64,000 nucleotides of DNA from CAYXLI01 sp964464925 (GTDB taxonomy: Bacteria; Acidobacteriota; Terriglobia; Bryobacterales; Bryobacteraceae): the NCBI GenBank assembly GCA_964464925.1, contig CAYXLI010000015.1, positions 1 to 64,000 on the forward strand, written 5' to 3'. Within the stretch, counting starts at the first letter, position 1. Every line of letters starts with the position of its first letter. This document shows positions 44,436 through 53,806 of the stretch, one piece after another. The notes under the pieces were generated by a model. That model was not told the DNA's origin. It saw only the letters and a list, made by a program, of their open reading frames with translations, and searched no databases. A program made the translations under genes and the position numbers.

Positions 44436-46291
44436 CAGTGCACCGCCTCGGAGTGCCGGAACGCCGGAAAGTGGAGCCGAAACGTTGTCCCACGCCCCAC
44501 TTCGCTTTCGAATTCAATAAAGCCATTATGCAGTTGCATAACGAGGAAGGCGATTGCCAGCCCGATGCCTCCAGCGTTTGGTTTCGTAGAGAAGTACAGG
44601 TTGTAGATCTTGTCCTGAATCTCCGGCGCAATGCCTCTCCCCTGGTCGGTGACATCCACCACATACGCATCGGAAAGTTCCCGGAGCTGAAGGCGGATCT
44701 CGCCGGGCTTGTCCATCGACTCGATCGCGTTCACCAGAACGTTCAGAAGGGCCTGCCGCGACAACTCGGCATCCGCGAAAACCGGCGCCTGTTCGAAGTC
44801 CGCAGTCAATGACAGCCGGATGTGAGTTGCCGCCCTGCGCTCGGCGACGCTGACCGCGTCTCTCGAGAGCGCCACGAGATTGCATTCGCGCATCTGCGGC
44901 TCCAGCGGACGGTTGAAGTCGATGAATGTCTTAACCACCCGATCCAGCCGCTGAATCTCACGAGTAATTGTGGCGAGGTCCTGCTCAGCGCCCTCGTTCG
45001 CTATTCGGGAGCGCAGCACTTCCAGGTGCAGAGCGATCGCATTCAGCGGATTCTTGATCTCATGCGCGACCCCGCTACTCAGCCTTCCTATGGAAGCCAC
45101 GCGATTCGCAATATCTAGTTGCGACTGTAGTTGGCGCCGCGATTCAGCATCCTTGACCGTAACGATCGTGCCGGCGAATTGCGATCCCTCTCCCCCAACC
45201 ATTTCCACGCTTGCCAGAAGCCGGGATTGCGGCAGGTTTGGGCGGTCGAAGGTGACTGCATGATCGCGAATGGGAAGGCGCAGCCTCAGTGCGCTCTGAA
45301 TAGCTGCTCCGAGCTGTGTATACGAGGGGAAAATGTCGTCGATTGGTTTGCCGACCAGATCGTTATGATTCTTGACAAGGAGGCGTTCGGCGGGCTTTCC
45401 TGCCATACGAAGGATTCCGGCCTCGTCGAACACGAACACAGCCTCCTCGAGCCGTTGCAGCAACTGGTCGATGTTGCGCCTCAAAGTCTCGGCATCGTCG
45501 CGCGCGCCTTGGTACACATGACTTAATTCAACGAGTTTGGATTGCACTCCCATCAGCTCTTCGGTATCGAACTCGGCCGTATCCGCAGGCTGGCCGGCAG
45601 TGATCCGTTCGATGTTGCGTCCGACGCGCAGAAAGGACGAGCTGACGAGGTTCGACACAAGAATGGAAAGAATGGCCGAAATCAGAATGGAAGCCAGCGA
45701 CACCGCGGCCAGCCCCTTCAACTGCGGCACGATTTCATTGCGGATAAGAACCGGAGACAGCAGAGCCCGGACCGTCATAATCGGCTTAGGCTGGTCGGGG
45801 ATCCCCAGCGGTACGTCGATTGCGTAGTCGTGAGTGCTGTTAAGAACCTGCCGGAGTTTGGTCCAGAGAGTCATAGTCTCCAGATTGGGGAAGCTGTCGG
45901 AGAGCGGTAGCTGCAGGCCTGTTCGCCGCGGCAGAGAGGATAGGAGAACTCGATTGTTCTCATCGAGAACAGCGATCTCGACAACATAGCTCGCGTTGCT
46001 CATCGATTTCTCGAGTACGCGGGCCAGCACCGGATCGCGCTGCACGCTGGTATACCAAGCTAGCTTGTTACGCGTGAAGTCTCCAGAAACGGGACCATGC
46101 TCGTTGACGCGCTCCAGCACGTACGTCTTCACCTGCTGCACCAGAAGGATCGCACGTTCGTGGACGTCTGTGAGCGTCTCGTCGAGCGATGTGCGCACGT
46201 GCAGCGCCGATAGCACCACAACAATGGTGACGACCAGCACCAGGATAGAGATACGAAGGCGGCTCTTCAGAGACATATTGCGCTTCTGCAC
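44435..46291 (-). CDS. Membrane sensor histidine kinase, NtrB/PAS type
   Basis: A 618-residue kinase. Two spans (about 14-30 and 192-218) bracket a sensor region of about 160 residues. HAMP-like and PAS segments follow (AVFVFDEAGILRMAGKPAERLL). The phospho-acceptor is His410 in GVAHEIKNPLNAIALHLEVL, and the ATPase domain has an N-box, DQGRGIAPE and GGIGLAIAF. A second Met (46276) is a possible start. The sigma-54 response regulator lies 44 bases upstream on the same strand, so it is the probable partner. Confidence 0.94.
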   Translation of the reverse strand: MQKRNMSLKSRLRISILVLVVTIVVVLSALHVRTSLDETLTDVHERAILLVQQVKTYVLERVNEHGPVSGDFTRNKLAWYTSVQRDPVLARVLEKSMSNASYVVEIAVLDENNRVLLSSLPRRTGLQLPLSDSFPNLETMTLWTKLRQVLNSTHDYAIDVPLGIPDQPKPIMTVRALLSPVLIRNEIVPQLKGLAAVSLASILISAILSILVSNLVSSSFLRVGRNIERITAGQPADTAEFDTEELMGVQSKLVELSHVYQGARDDAETLRRNIDQLLQRLEEAVFVFDEAGILRMAGKPAERLLVKNHNDLVGKPIDDIFPSYTQLGAAIQSALRLRLPIRDHAVTFDRPNLPQSRLLASVEMVGGEGSQFAGTIVTVKDAESRRQLQSQLDIANRVASIGRLSSGVAHEIKNPLNAIALHLEVLRSRIANEGAEQDLATITREIQRLDRVVKTFIDFNRPLEPQMRECNLVALSRDAVSVAERRAATHIRLSLTADFEQAPVFADAELSRQALLNVLVNAIESMDKPGEIRLQLRELSDAYVVDVTDQGRGIAPEIQDKIYNLYFSTKPNAGGIGLAIAFLVMQLHNGFIEFESEVGRGTTFRLHFPAFRHSEAVH

Positions 46292-46335
46292 ATTGAGACT
46301 CTGTGCGGCAGAGTACTGCTACGGCCGAAGTGCAA

Positions 46336-47766
46336 TTAAGCTCCCGAAGAAGCCTCGCTTTCAGAAGCGCCGTATTCTTTGAGCTTATTGAACAGCGTCT
46401 TCAGACTGATTCCCAATATCTCGGCAGCCCGTGTCTTGTTGTTCTTCGTGTGCTGGAGTGTGAGTTGAATCAGCGCCTTTTCGGCCTCTCCCACCGTTGT
46501 TCCCACCTGCAGCTTCACAGCATCCGGTTCATAGCTATCCTGCATTGGACGGGCGCCAATGGAGATCCCGAAGTCGCGCGGCAGATGATGCGGCGTGATC
46601 GGTCCTTCTCCGGCGATGATGACGGCGCGCTCCATCACGTTTCGCAGTTCGCGCACATTTCCGGGCCAGTTGTGCCGCCGAAGCTGGTCAAGAGCTTCCG
46701 GCGCTATTTCCGTTACCTTACAACCATGCTTCCGGTTCAGATCGCGAATGAGCGCCTCGGCCAGCAGGGGCAGGTCGCCGTTGCGCTGCCGCAACGGCGG
46801 AAGCGCAATCTGGAATACGTTCAAACGGTAGAAGAGGTCCTCGCGCAGTTCTCCTTTGCGAATCGCGTCTTCAGGAACTTTATTGGTGGAGGCGATGATG
46901 CGTACATCCACCAGAATCTCGCTCTTCCCACCGAGCCGCCGGACGCGTGAATCTTCCAACACACGAAGCAGCTTGGCCTGCGTGCCCACAGGCATTTCAG
47001 CAAGTTCGTCGAGCAGCAGCGTGCCGTGCTGCGCCAATTCGAAGCATCCGGCACGGCGTTCTACCGCTCCGGTAAAAGCTCCCTTTTCGTGACCGAACAG
47101 TTCGCTTTCCATGAGCGTTTCGGGCATCGCGGCGCAATTGATGGCGACGAACGGACCGTTCCGCCGCGGGCTGAGGTGGTGTACTGCCCGAGCTACCAGT
47201 TCTTTGCCGGTGCCGCTTTCGCCAGTGATGAGAACGGCGGCTTTGCTCGGCGCTACCTGCCGGATGAGAGAGAACACCTGCTGCATGGGCGAGGACTGGC
47301 CTACCAGGTCCACCAGTACGCCCTGATACTGCAACTGCCGCTGCAGGCGTTCGGTTTCTTCCGCCAGTCGGCTTTGTGAGGCCGCCCTCTCCAGAAGGAT
47401 TCTTAAAGCCTGGGGAGCAATCGGTTTTTCCAGGAACCAGAACGCGCCCAGATCATGGATGGTTGCGATGGCCGTTTCAATGTTGCCGAAGGCGGTCAAC
47501 ACGATCGCCGGCGGCATATTACCCTGCCCGGCAAGACGCTTCAGCAATTCGAAGCCGTCCATCTTTGGCATCATCAGATCCGTCACCAGGACCTGAAACG
47601 ACCCATTGATCAGCTTTTCTAGAGCGTCTTGGCCGTCCACCGCGGTTTCAGCCATATAACCCCACGACTGGACCATGCTGGCAAGACCGGCACGTTGCGC
47701 CTCTTCGTCGTCCACAATTAGGACCTTCGCGGGGGCGGACGGGACGACATTGTTCATCGCAGACAT
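46336..47766 (-). CDS. Sigma-54-dependent response regulator, NtrC family
   Basis: A 476-residue activator with three parts: a receiver (VLIVDDEEAQRAGLAS, phospho-Asp 63 in VTDLMMPKMDG), an AAA+ sigma-54 contact domain (Walker A GESGTGKE at 182-189, GAFTGA at 229-234) and a C-terminal Fis-type HTH (TRAAEILGISLKTLFNKLKEYG). It activates sigma-54 promoters once phosphorylated by the kinase encoded downstream. Met4 is an equally good start. Targets unknown; the divergent PIG-L operon is an obvious candidate. Confidence 0.95.
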   Translation of the reverse strand: MSAMNNVVPSAPAKVLIVDDEEAQRAGLASMVQSWGYMAETAVDGQDALEKLINGSFQVLVTDLMMPKMDGFELLKRLAGQGNMPPAIVLTAFGNIETAIATIHDLGAFWFLEKPIAPQALRILLERAASQSRLAEETERLQRQLQYQGVLVDLVGQSSPMQQVFSLIRQVAPSKAAVLITGESGTGKELVARAVHHLSPRRNGPFVAINCAAMPETLMESELFGHEKGAFTGAVERRAGCFELAQHGTLLLDELAEMPVGTQAKLLRVLEDSRVRRLGGKSEILVDVRIIASTNKVPEDAIRKGELREDLFYRLNVFQIALPPLRQRNGDLPLLAEALIRDLNRKHGCKVTEIAPEALDQLRRHNWPGNVRELRNVMERAVIIAGEGPITPHHLPRDFGISIGARPMQDSYEPDAVKLQVGTTVGEAEKALIQLTLQHTKNNKTRAAEILGISLKTLFNKLKEYGASESEASSGA

Positions 47767-47962
47767 TGTACTTCGCTATAACTCCTCAATCCTAAGATGG
47801 CACGTTATTGTGGTGGTTCAGCAGCTTGCCGGAATGGAGTGCGCACACTGCGGTTACATTTGGGTGCGTCTTGAGAACTCGATTCGCGAACACGTGCTAG
47901 CGGCAGGGCCGCTCAATTTCGCTTCTGTGGGACGCGGGTTGCCGTGAATTGTTTCCGGGTAG

Positions 47963-48028
47963 CGCAGACCGAATAAACTCTGCGATAAAGGTTTCAGAGC
48001 CCCGGAAGCGGGGCCGCACATCCAACCT
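47963..48028 (+). promoter_or_regulatory. Predicted structured leader of the PIG-L operon
   Basis: CGCAGA (47963-47968) pairs with TCTGCG (47979-47984). AGGTT (47989-47993) pairs with AACCT (48024-48028) and encloses GCCCCG-GAAG-CGGGGC (47999-48014), a perfect six-pair stem with a GAAG tetraloop. The last helix ends 17 bases before the ATG and no SD is visible in that interval. The 279-base gap from 47767 otherwise shows only a doubtful 37-codon frame at 47834-47947. Confidence 0.4.
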
Positions 48029-48045
48029 GTTTCACCGCTACTAAC

Positions 48046-50565
48046 ATGAACATTCGGACAAGATTCCCGGTCATTCTCCTTCAGTCTGTAATTCTTCTGA
48101 CGTTATGCTCAGGCTCGGGTTTCGCTCAAAGAGATCTGGCGGGGGCTGAGGCAATCAAAGACAGCCTTTCACGGCTGAACGGCACCGGGTCCGTGCTGAT
48201 GATTGCGGCGCACCCTGATGACGAGAATAATCCCCTGATCGCGTACCTGGCGCGCGGCCGCAAATTGCGGACAGGATACCTGGCACTTACACGGGGCGAA
48301 GGCGGCCAAAACCTGATCGGTCCTGAGAAGGGCGACCTCCTCGGGCTCGTGCGCACTCAGGAATTGCTCCGGGCACGGCTTGTGGATGGCGGTGAACAAT
48401 TCTTCAGCAGGGCAATCGACTTCGGCTTCTCCAAGACCGCCGATGAAACCCTGAGCAAATGGGGCAGAGACGAAGTGCTCGGTGACGTGGTGTGGGTGAT
48501 CCGGAAGTTCAGGCCCGACGTGATTATCTTGCGTTTTAGCGGTACGCCTCGCGATGGACACGGGCAGCATCAGGCGTCCGCAATCCTTGCCAAGGAAGCG
48601 TTTACTGCTGCTGCGGATGCGAACCGGTTCCCGGAGCAATTGAAGTATGTAAGGCCTTGGCAGACCAAACGAATTCTATGGAACGTGTTTTCGTTCAACG
48701 CACAGCAGCAGAAAGAAGCCGAGGCTCTGCAAGGGAAGCTCCCGGTCGATGTCGGAGAATACGATCCGGTTCTCGGTTATTCGTACAGGCAGATTGGCGC
48801 GATGAGCCGCAGCATGCATCGCAGCCAGGGGCAGGGCACTCCGGAGGAACGCGGCACCGCGATGCAGTACATGATAACCGTAGCCGGCGGCGCCGCAAAA
48901 ACAGATTTCCTGGATGGAGTGGATACCACTTGGAACCGGTTTCCGGGCGGGGCAGAATTGGGGCGCATCCTGGCGGAAGCCGCAAAGACCTTTGTTCCCG
49001 AACATCCGGAGAATACGGTTCCGTTGCTCGTAAGCGCCCGGAAACTGATGACGAAGGTGGACCCGGATCGGGTGAGCGAGTTGGACGAGGCGATTGCCTC
49101 CTGTGCTGGGCTGTGGGCAGACGTATCCGCCGAGAAAAACACCGTCGTCCGGGGCAGTGAGGTGAAGGTGCAGTTCACTTCCGTTGTCCGCACGCCCGCC
49201 AGAGTCCGCCTCCTCAGTGAGGCGCTGCTCGGCGATGGCGAAATACCGAAAAGAGAGCTCGGCAAGGCACTATCGCTAAATGTGCCCGAGAGGGAACAGT
49301 TCCAGTGGTCAGTACCCGCGACGCAGCCATACACCGAGAAATACTGGCTCGCCGAACCCCATTCGAAGCCGCTGTACACGGTGGCCGGCCCACGGATGAT
49401 CGGCATGCCGGACTCGCCTCCGGTGATGACCGGCGAGTTCGTCTTCGAGATAGCGGGCGAGCGAGTAGTCCTGCACAGACCTATGCTGCAACGGTACGTG
49501 GATCGGGGGCGCGGCGAATTGACGCGGCCTGTTGTGGTGGTGCCGAAAGTCAGTGTCTCTTTCGGCGAGGAAGCTGTTGTTTTTCCCGACACTCAGAGCC
49601 GCAGGGTGGAAGTGGCGCTGGTGGCGAACGCGCCGAACATCAAGGGTGAGATCGCTCTGGATGCTCCGGCTGGCTGGGAGGTACAGCCCAAATCCGAATC
49701 GTTCGCTTTGGCGTCCGCGGGCGAACAGGCAAACGCCAGTTTTCAGGTGACGCCGCCCGCTAAGGAAGATACACAGCGTGTCCAGGCAGTAGCTACCGTG
49801 GCGGGAGAAAGGATCTCGGCGGGGATGGTCACGATCTCGTATCCGCACTTCCCGCAGCAGAACACTTTTCCCCGGGCGGAAGCATCCTTGGTGCGGACGG
49901 ATATTCATTCTCTAGCGAAGAACATCGGCTATGTAATGGGAGTCGGAGATGAAGTGCCCCAGGCCATGCAGAAGCTCGGATGGACGGTCACGTTGCTGGA
50001 TTCCGAGGCGCTGGCACGCGGAGATCTGTCGCATTTCGATGCCGTCGTAACCGGGATTTGCGCCTTCAACGTGCGCCCGGATCTGCGCGCCAATGTTCCC
50101 CGGCTTCGCGAGTACATGCAGGCAGGCGGCACCATGGTAGCCCAGTACAACGGTGTTGGCGGCAGCCCATGCACAACAAATATGCAGGATCTGGAGCACG
50201 TAGGGCCTTACCCGATGAAGTTCAGCGACGCGCGGGTGACCAACGAAGACGCTCCGGTTGCGTTCCCCAATCCCAAGTCGCCTTTGCTGCACGTGCCCAA
50301 TGAGATTACCGAGAAGGACTTCTCCGGCTGGATACAAGAGCGTGGTCTGAAGTTCGCCGTGGAATGGGATCCTCATTATCAACCCTTGTTCGAAATGCAT
50401 GATCCTGGAGAGAAGCCGCTGCTCGGCAGCACACTGGTGACGAAATACGGAAAGGGTGCTTATGTGTTCACGGCGCTCGCTTTTTTCCGGGAACTGCCCG
50501 CGGGCGTGCCCGGAGCTTACCGGATCTTTGCTAACCTGCTGAGCGCAGGCAAAACTCTCCAATGA
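48046..50565 (+). CDS. Exported PIG-L/LmbE-type deacetylase with NEW3-like and glutaminase-like C-terminal domains
   Basis: An 839-residue exported protein. The signal peptide is about 1-27. The PIG-L domain follows (MIAAHPDDE at about 52-60, and the metal His in GHGQHQAS). The middle holds a NEW3-like beta-sandwich (VEVALVANAPNIKGE, about 525-600), and the C-terminus a class I glutaminase-like Rossmann segment (YVMGVGDEVPQAMQKLGWTV, PRLREYMQAGGTMVAQYN). PIG-L enzymes remove N-acetyl groups from GlcNAc-type sugars. Its stop overlaps the next start (ATGA), linking it to the small membrane peptide and the symporter, which would import the product. Confidence 0.88.
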   Translation: MNIRTRFPVILLQSVILLTLCSGSGFAQRDLAGAEAIKDSLSRLNGTGSVLMIAAHPDDENNPLIAYLARGRKLRTGYLALTRGEGGQNLIGPEKGDLLGLVRTQELLRARLVDGGEQFFSRAIDFGFSKTADETLSKWGRDEVLGDVVWVIRKFRPDVIILRFSGTPRDGHGQHQASAILAKEAFTAAADANRFPEQLKYVRPWQTKRILWNVFSFNAQQQKEAEALQGKLPVDVGEYDPVLGYSYRQIGAMSRSMHRSQGQGTPEERGTAMQYMITVAGGAAKTDFLDGVDTTWNRFPGGAELGRILAEAAKTFVPEHPENTVPLLVSARKLMTKVDPDRVSELDEAIASCAGLWADVSAEKNTVVRGSEVKVQFTSVVRTPARVRLLSEALLGDGEIPKRELGKALSLNVPEREQFQWSVPATQPYTEKYWLAEPHSKPLYTVAGPRMIGMPDSPPVMTGEFVFEIAGERVVLHRPMLQRYVDRGRGELTRPVVVVPKVSVSFGEEAVVFPDTQSRRVEVALVANAPNIKGEIALDAPAGWEVQPKSESFALASAGEQANASFQVTPPAKEDTQRVQAVATVAGERISAGMVTISYPHFPQQNTFPRAEASLVRTDIHSLAKNIGYVMGVGDEVPQAMQKLGWTVTLLDSEALARGDLSHFDAVVTGICAFNVRPDLRANVPRLREYMQAGGTMVAQYNGVGGSPCTTNMQDLEHVGPYPMKFSDARVTNEDAPVAFPNPKSPLLHVPNEITEKDFSGWIQERGLKFAVEWDPHYQPLFEMHDPGEKPLLGSTLVTKYGKGAYVFTALAFFRELPAGVPGAYRIFANLLSAGKTLQ

Positions 50566-50684
50566 ACCAAATCGATCCGCCTCCTTTCCTGGGCACCTGG
50601 CCGCGAGTCTATGCATTCGTAGCTTTGTACCTGGTGGTTCTGATCTCCGTGCTCTACGCGTTCACGGTGCACTTCACCCGATGA
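50562..50684 (+). CDS. 40-residue single-span membrane peptide coupled to the symporter gene
   Basis: ATG at 50562 overlaps the PIG-L stop, and its TGA at 50682-50684 overlaps the ATG of the symporter, both as ATGA. The peptide has a short polar N-terminus (MNQIDPPPFLGTWPRVY), one clear hydrophobic span (about 17-34) and a basic end. This resembles the small helper peptides that travel with sodium:solute symporters, such as the DUF4212/DUF997-type partners, but it is shorter and I do not recognise a named family. Double overlap argues strongly for a real gene. Confidence 0.75.
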   Translation: MNQIDPPPFLGTWPRVYAFVALYLVVLISVLYAFTVHFTR

Positions 50685-52345
50685 GGCCGCTCGATTGGGT
50701 GGTCATGTTCGGCTGGCTGGTGTTCCTGGTCAGCTATGGACTGTGGAGGGGCAGAAAAAGCGGTACGGTCAATGAGTATCTGCTCGCCGGGAAGACCATG
50801 CCCTGGTATGCCATGGGGCTGTCGATCATGGCGACACAGGCCAGCGCGATTACCTTCATCTCGACAACCGGGCAATCTTACGTGGATGGAATGCGGTTCG
50901 TGCAGTTCTATTTAGGGCTGCCGCTGGCCATGGTCCTGATCTGCATCACGGCCGTGCCGATCTTCCACAGAGCGAACGTGTATACCGCGTACGAGTACCT
51001 GGAGAAGCGGTTCGACGCGCGAACGCGGGCGCTGGTGAGCGTCATCTTCCTAATCCAGCGCGGACTTGCAGCCGGCATCTCTCTCTATGCGCCGGCCGTG
51101 GTGCTCTCCGTGATTCTCGGCTGGAGCGATCAGTGGACCACGATCGTGATGGGCACGCTGGTCGTTATCTATACAACAAGCGGCGGCATCAAGGCCGTGA
51201 CCTGGGCGGACGTGCAGCAGATGACCGTGATCTTCGCGGCGTTGATCCTCGCATTGGGTATCGCGTTGAGCCTAATGCCATCTGGCCTATCGTTTGGCGG
51301 CGCGTTGAGTATCGCGGGTGCCTTGGGGCGGCTGCGCGCCGTTGACCCTCAACTGGACTGGAATAATCGTTACAACCTCTGGAGCGGGCTGATCGGCGGT
51401 ATGTTTCTGGCGCTTGCGTATTTCGGATGTGACCAGTCCCAGGTGCAGCGTTACCTGACGGGCAAGAGTATCGCGCAGAGTCGCCTCAGCCTAATTTTCA
51501 ATGCCCTGGCGAAGATCCCGATGCAGTTTTTCATCCTGTTCATCGGGGCGATGGTGTTCGTGCTGTTTATCTTTGAGAAGCCGCCGCTGATCTTCCACCC
51601 GGCTGAGATGGCCCGGCTGGAGCACCGGCCGGCGGAACTCGCGCCGGTGCAGGCGGAATATGACCGGGCCTTTGCCGCCCGGCAGGCAGCCGCCTTGGAA
51701 GTCGCCCACTCCGGGGATGCTGCGTTGCCGCGGTTGAAACAGGCGCAGATGCAGTTCGATGCCGCCCGGCAAAAAGGCGCGAAGCTGGTCGGCGGCAACT
51801 TCAACGACACAAACTATATCTTTCTGCACTATGTCACCCATTACCTTCCCATCGGAGTGGTCGGGTTGGTGGTTGCCGTGATCTTTACCGCGGCGATGTC
51901 ATCGGTCTCGGGAGAGATCAATTCACTCGCAACAGTTACCGTGATTGATGTTTACCGGCGGCACGTGCGGCAGGAAGGTACGGACACCCACTATCTTTGG
52001 GCGTCCAAGATTTTCACGGCTTTCTGGGGCGTGTATGCGATGGTCTTTGCAAGCTACGCGAAAGGCTTCGGCGCGCTCATCGAAGCGGTGAACATGATCG
52101 GGTCACTGTTTTATGGAGGCCTTCTGGGTGTCTTTGTGTTGGCCTTTTATTTTAAGAAAGTCGGCGCGCGCGGGGCGTTTTTCGGAGTGCTTCTGGGTGA
52201 GGCGGCGATCTTTTGGGCTAACCGGTACACCGGGATTTCCTACCTCTGGTACAACGTGATCGGCTGCCTGGTAGTGATTGCGAGCGGCGTGGGAATTTCG
52301 ATACTCACTGGCGAGTGGCAAACGCGGGAAGCGGTGGCAAAGTAA
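50681..52345 (+). CDS. Sodium:solute symporter (SSS family)
   Basis: A 554-residue symporter with about 13 spans. SSS features are YLLAGKTMPWYAMGLSIMATQASAITFI at the start and TSGGIKAVTWADVQQ in span 5-6. An insertion of about 80 residues (300-380), with charged helical repeats (AELAPVQAEYDRAFAARQAA), separates two spans and is probably a soluble lobe. Expected to import sugars, amino acids or sialic-acid-like substrates with sodium. It completes the PIG-L operon, so a deacetylated amino sugar is a reasonable guess. Confidence 0.92.
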   Translation: MRPLDWVVMFGWLVFLVSYGLWRGRKSGTVNEYLLAGKTMPWYAMGLSIMATQASAITFISTTGQSYVDGMRFVQFYLGLPLAMVLICITAVPIFHRANVYTAYEYLEKRFDARTRALVSVIFLIQRGLAAGISLYAPAVVLSVILGWSDQWTTIVMGTLVVIYTTSGGIKAVTWADVQQMTVIFAALILALGIALSLMPSGLSFGGALSIAGALGRLRAVDPQLDWNNRYNLWSGLIGGMFLALAYFGCDQSQVQRYLTGKSIAQSRLSLIFNALAKIPMQFFILFIGAMVFVLFIFEKPPLIFHPAEMARLEHRPAELAPVQAEYDRAFAARQAAALEVAHSGDAALPRLKQAQMQFDAARQKGAKLVGGNFNDTNYIFLHYVTHYLPIGVVGLVVAVIFTAAMSSVSGEINSLATVTVIDVYRRHVRQEGTDTHYLWASKIFTAFWGVYAMVFASYAKGFGALIEAVNMIGSLFYGGLLGVFVLAFYFKKVGARGAFFGVLLGEAAIFWANRYTGISYLWYNVIGCLVVIASGVGISILTGEWQTREAVAK

Positions 52346-52395
52346 TCCGGGCAAACCCTTTCGTGGTGGGCCTGCCCAGATAAGAGTGTTTTACG

Positions 52396-53649
52396 CTAGA
52401 GGTCCATCGAGGCTATTTCAACGTGGCTGCGGTGGCCGTCAATCACCACGATTCCGCTCTCGGTCACGTGATGGAAGTGCCGGTCCTTCTCCAGGTCGTA
52501 ACCGATCTGAGCGTCTTCCGGAACCCGGACGTTCTTGTCGAGAATCGCGCGGCGAACCTTTGCCCTCCGGCCGATGTCGCACCCGTCAAAGATTACCGAA
52601 TCCTCTACGATTGCCCCTGTGTGGATGCGTACGCCTCGGCCAATGACCGAATTTCGCACCAGGCCGCCGGACAGAATCGTGCCGCCCGCCACAATGGAGT
52701 CAATTGCCTGGCCGCGGCGGCCCTCGTCGTCGAACGTGAATTTCGCCGGAGCGTCCGAGTAGCCGGCCGTACGGAGCGGCCATTGCCGGTTGTAGAGGTT
52801 CAGGATCGGCGAGACGGCCCGCAGATCCATGTTGGCATCGTAATAAGCGTCAATCGTCCCTACGTCTCGCCAGTAGACCGGCGCATCGGGTGGATCCCCC
52901 GGAATGCGATTGGTTTGGAAATCGTACGCATACATGTCGGCCCGCCCGATGAGCGAGGGCAGGATGTCGCGCCCAAAATCGTGCGAACTCTCTTCATTCG
53001 CCGCATCGGCATAAAGTTCGCGCAGCAGGGTGCCGGTGGAGAAAATGTAATTGCCCATTGAGGCGTAAACTCGCTCCGGATCGGAAGGCATCGTCGGAGC
53101 ATCGGCTCTCTTTTCGTGGAAACCGTTGATGGCACCATCCGGTGCGGTTTCAATCACGCCGAATTCGGTCGCGAGATTCTTTTCCACGGGGATTGCCGCC
53201 ACGGTTACCTGGGCGCGCTTTTGTTCGTGGAACTCAATCATCTCCCTGATATTCATCCGGTAGATATGATCGGCTCCGAAAATCGCCACAACGTGCGGGT
53301 CGGCCTGCTCTATCAGGTTAATGTTTTGGAAAATAGCATCGGCGGTGCCCCGATACCAGGTTTCCCCGGGCGTGCGCATCTGGGCAGGCACGGGAATGAT
53401 GAAGTGGCTCTTCAAGAGGCTGGTGGACTCCCAGCCATCGCGGAGGTGTTGCAACAGCGATTGGCTCTTGAACTGAATCAAAACGTAAGTGGAATAAATT
53501 CCTGAGTTGACCAGGTTACTGAGAACGAAGTCAACGATGCGGTAGCGGCCACCGAACGGGACGGCGGGCTTGGCACGTTCTTTGGTCAATGGATAGAGGC
53601 GGGTACCCTTGCCTCCGGCCAGCACGAATGCAAGCACTCGAAGTTGCAC
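52396..53649 (-). CDS. glgC: Glucose-1-phosphate adenylyltransferase
   Basis: Makes ADP-glucose for glycogen. The 417-residue protein begins with VLAFVLAGGKGTRLYPLTKERAKPAVPFGG and continues with NSGIYSTYVLIQFKSQSLLQHL, WYRGTADAIFQN, FGADHIYRMN and PVYWRDVGTIDAYYDANMDL. A left-handed beta-helix follows (SVIGRGVRIHTGAIVEDSVIFDGCDIGRRAKV). All family hallmarks are present. No other glycogen gene is in the window. Divergent from the MFS-cupin operon. Confidence 0.96.
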   Translation of the reverse strand: MQLRVLAFVLAGGKGTRLYPLTKERAKPAVPFGGRYRIVDFVLSNLVNSGIYSTYVLIQFKSQSLLQHLRDGWESTSLLKSHFIIPVPAQMRTPGETWYRGTADAIFQNINLIEQADPHVVAIFGADHIYRMNIREMIEFHEQKRAQVTVAAIPVEKNLATEFGVIETAPDGAINGFHEKRADAPTMPSDPERVYASMGNYIFSTGTLLRELYADAANEESSHDFGRDILPSLIGRADMYAYDFQTNRIPGDPPDAPVYWRDVGTIDAYYDANMDLRAVSPILNLYNRQWPLRTAGYSDAPAKFTFDDEGRRGQAIDSIVAGGTILSGGLVRNSVIGRGVRIHTGAIVEDSVIFDGCDIGRRAKVRRAILDKNVRVPEDAQIGYDLEKDRHFHHVTESGIVVIDGHRSHVEIASMDL

Positions 53650-53727
53650 GCTCAGTTCCTCTCAGACTGAATGAGTAACAGCAAGCGATCATTTAAAAAA
53701 AATCTCGCCGCGTTCAGGGTATCGCGT

Positions 53728-53800
53728 GTAATGCAATTCGGCAAGTGAAACTGAGGTGAAACGAAGAGAATCCGGCCGCTGTGATAGTGTGTTGCATTAC
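53728..53800. promoter_or_regulatory. Widely spaced 9-bp inverted repeat upstream of the MFS operon
   Basis: GTAATGCAA (53728-53736) and TTGCATTAC (53792-53800) are perfect inverted copies with a centre-to-centre distance of 64 bases, close to six helical turns. The second copy ends six bases before the MFS start codon. They fit two binding sites for one regulator acting on glgC, the MFS operon or both. Promoter elements are not resolved. Confidence 0.4.
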
Positions 53801-53806
53801 TCGCCC

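Noticed and set aside
47798..47813. TGGCAC followed by TTG, possible sigma-54 promoter near the NtrC-type gene
   Set aside because: The spacing to the -12 element is one base short and the GC of the -12 box is absent, so the match is not good enough.
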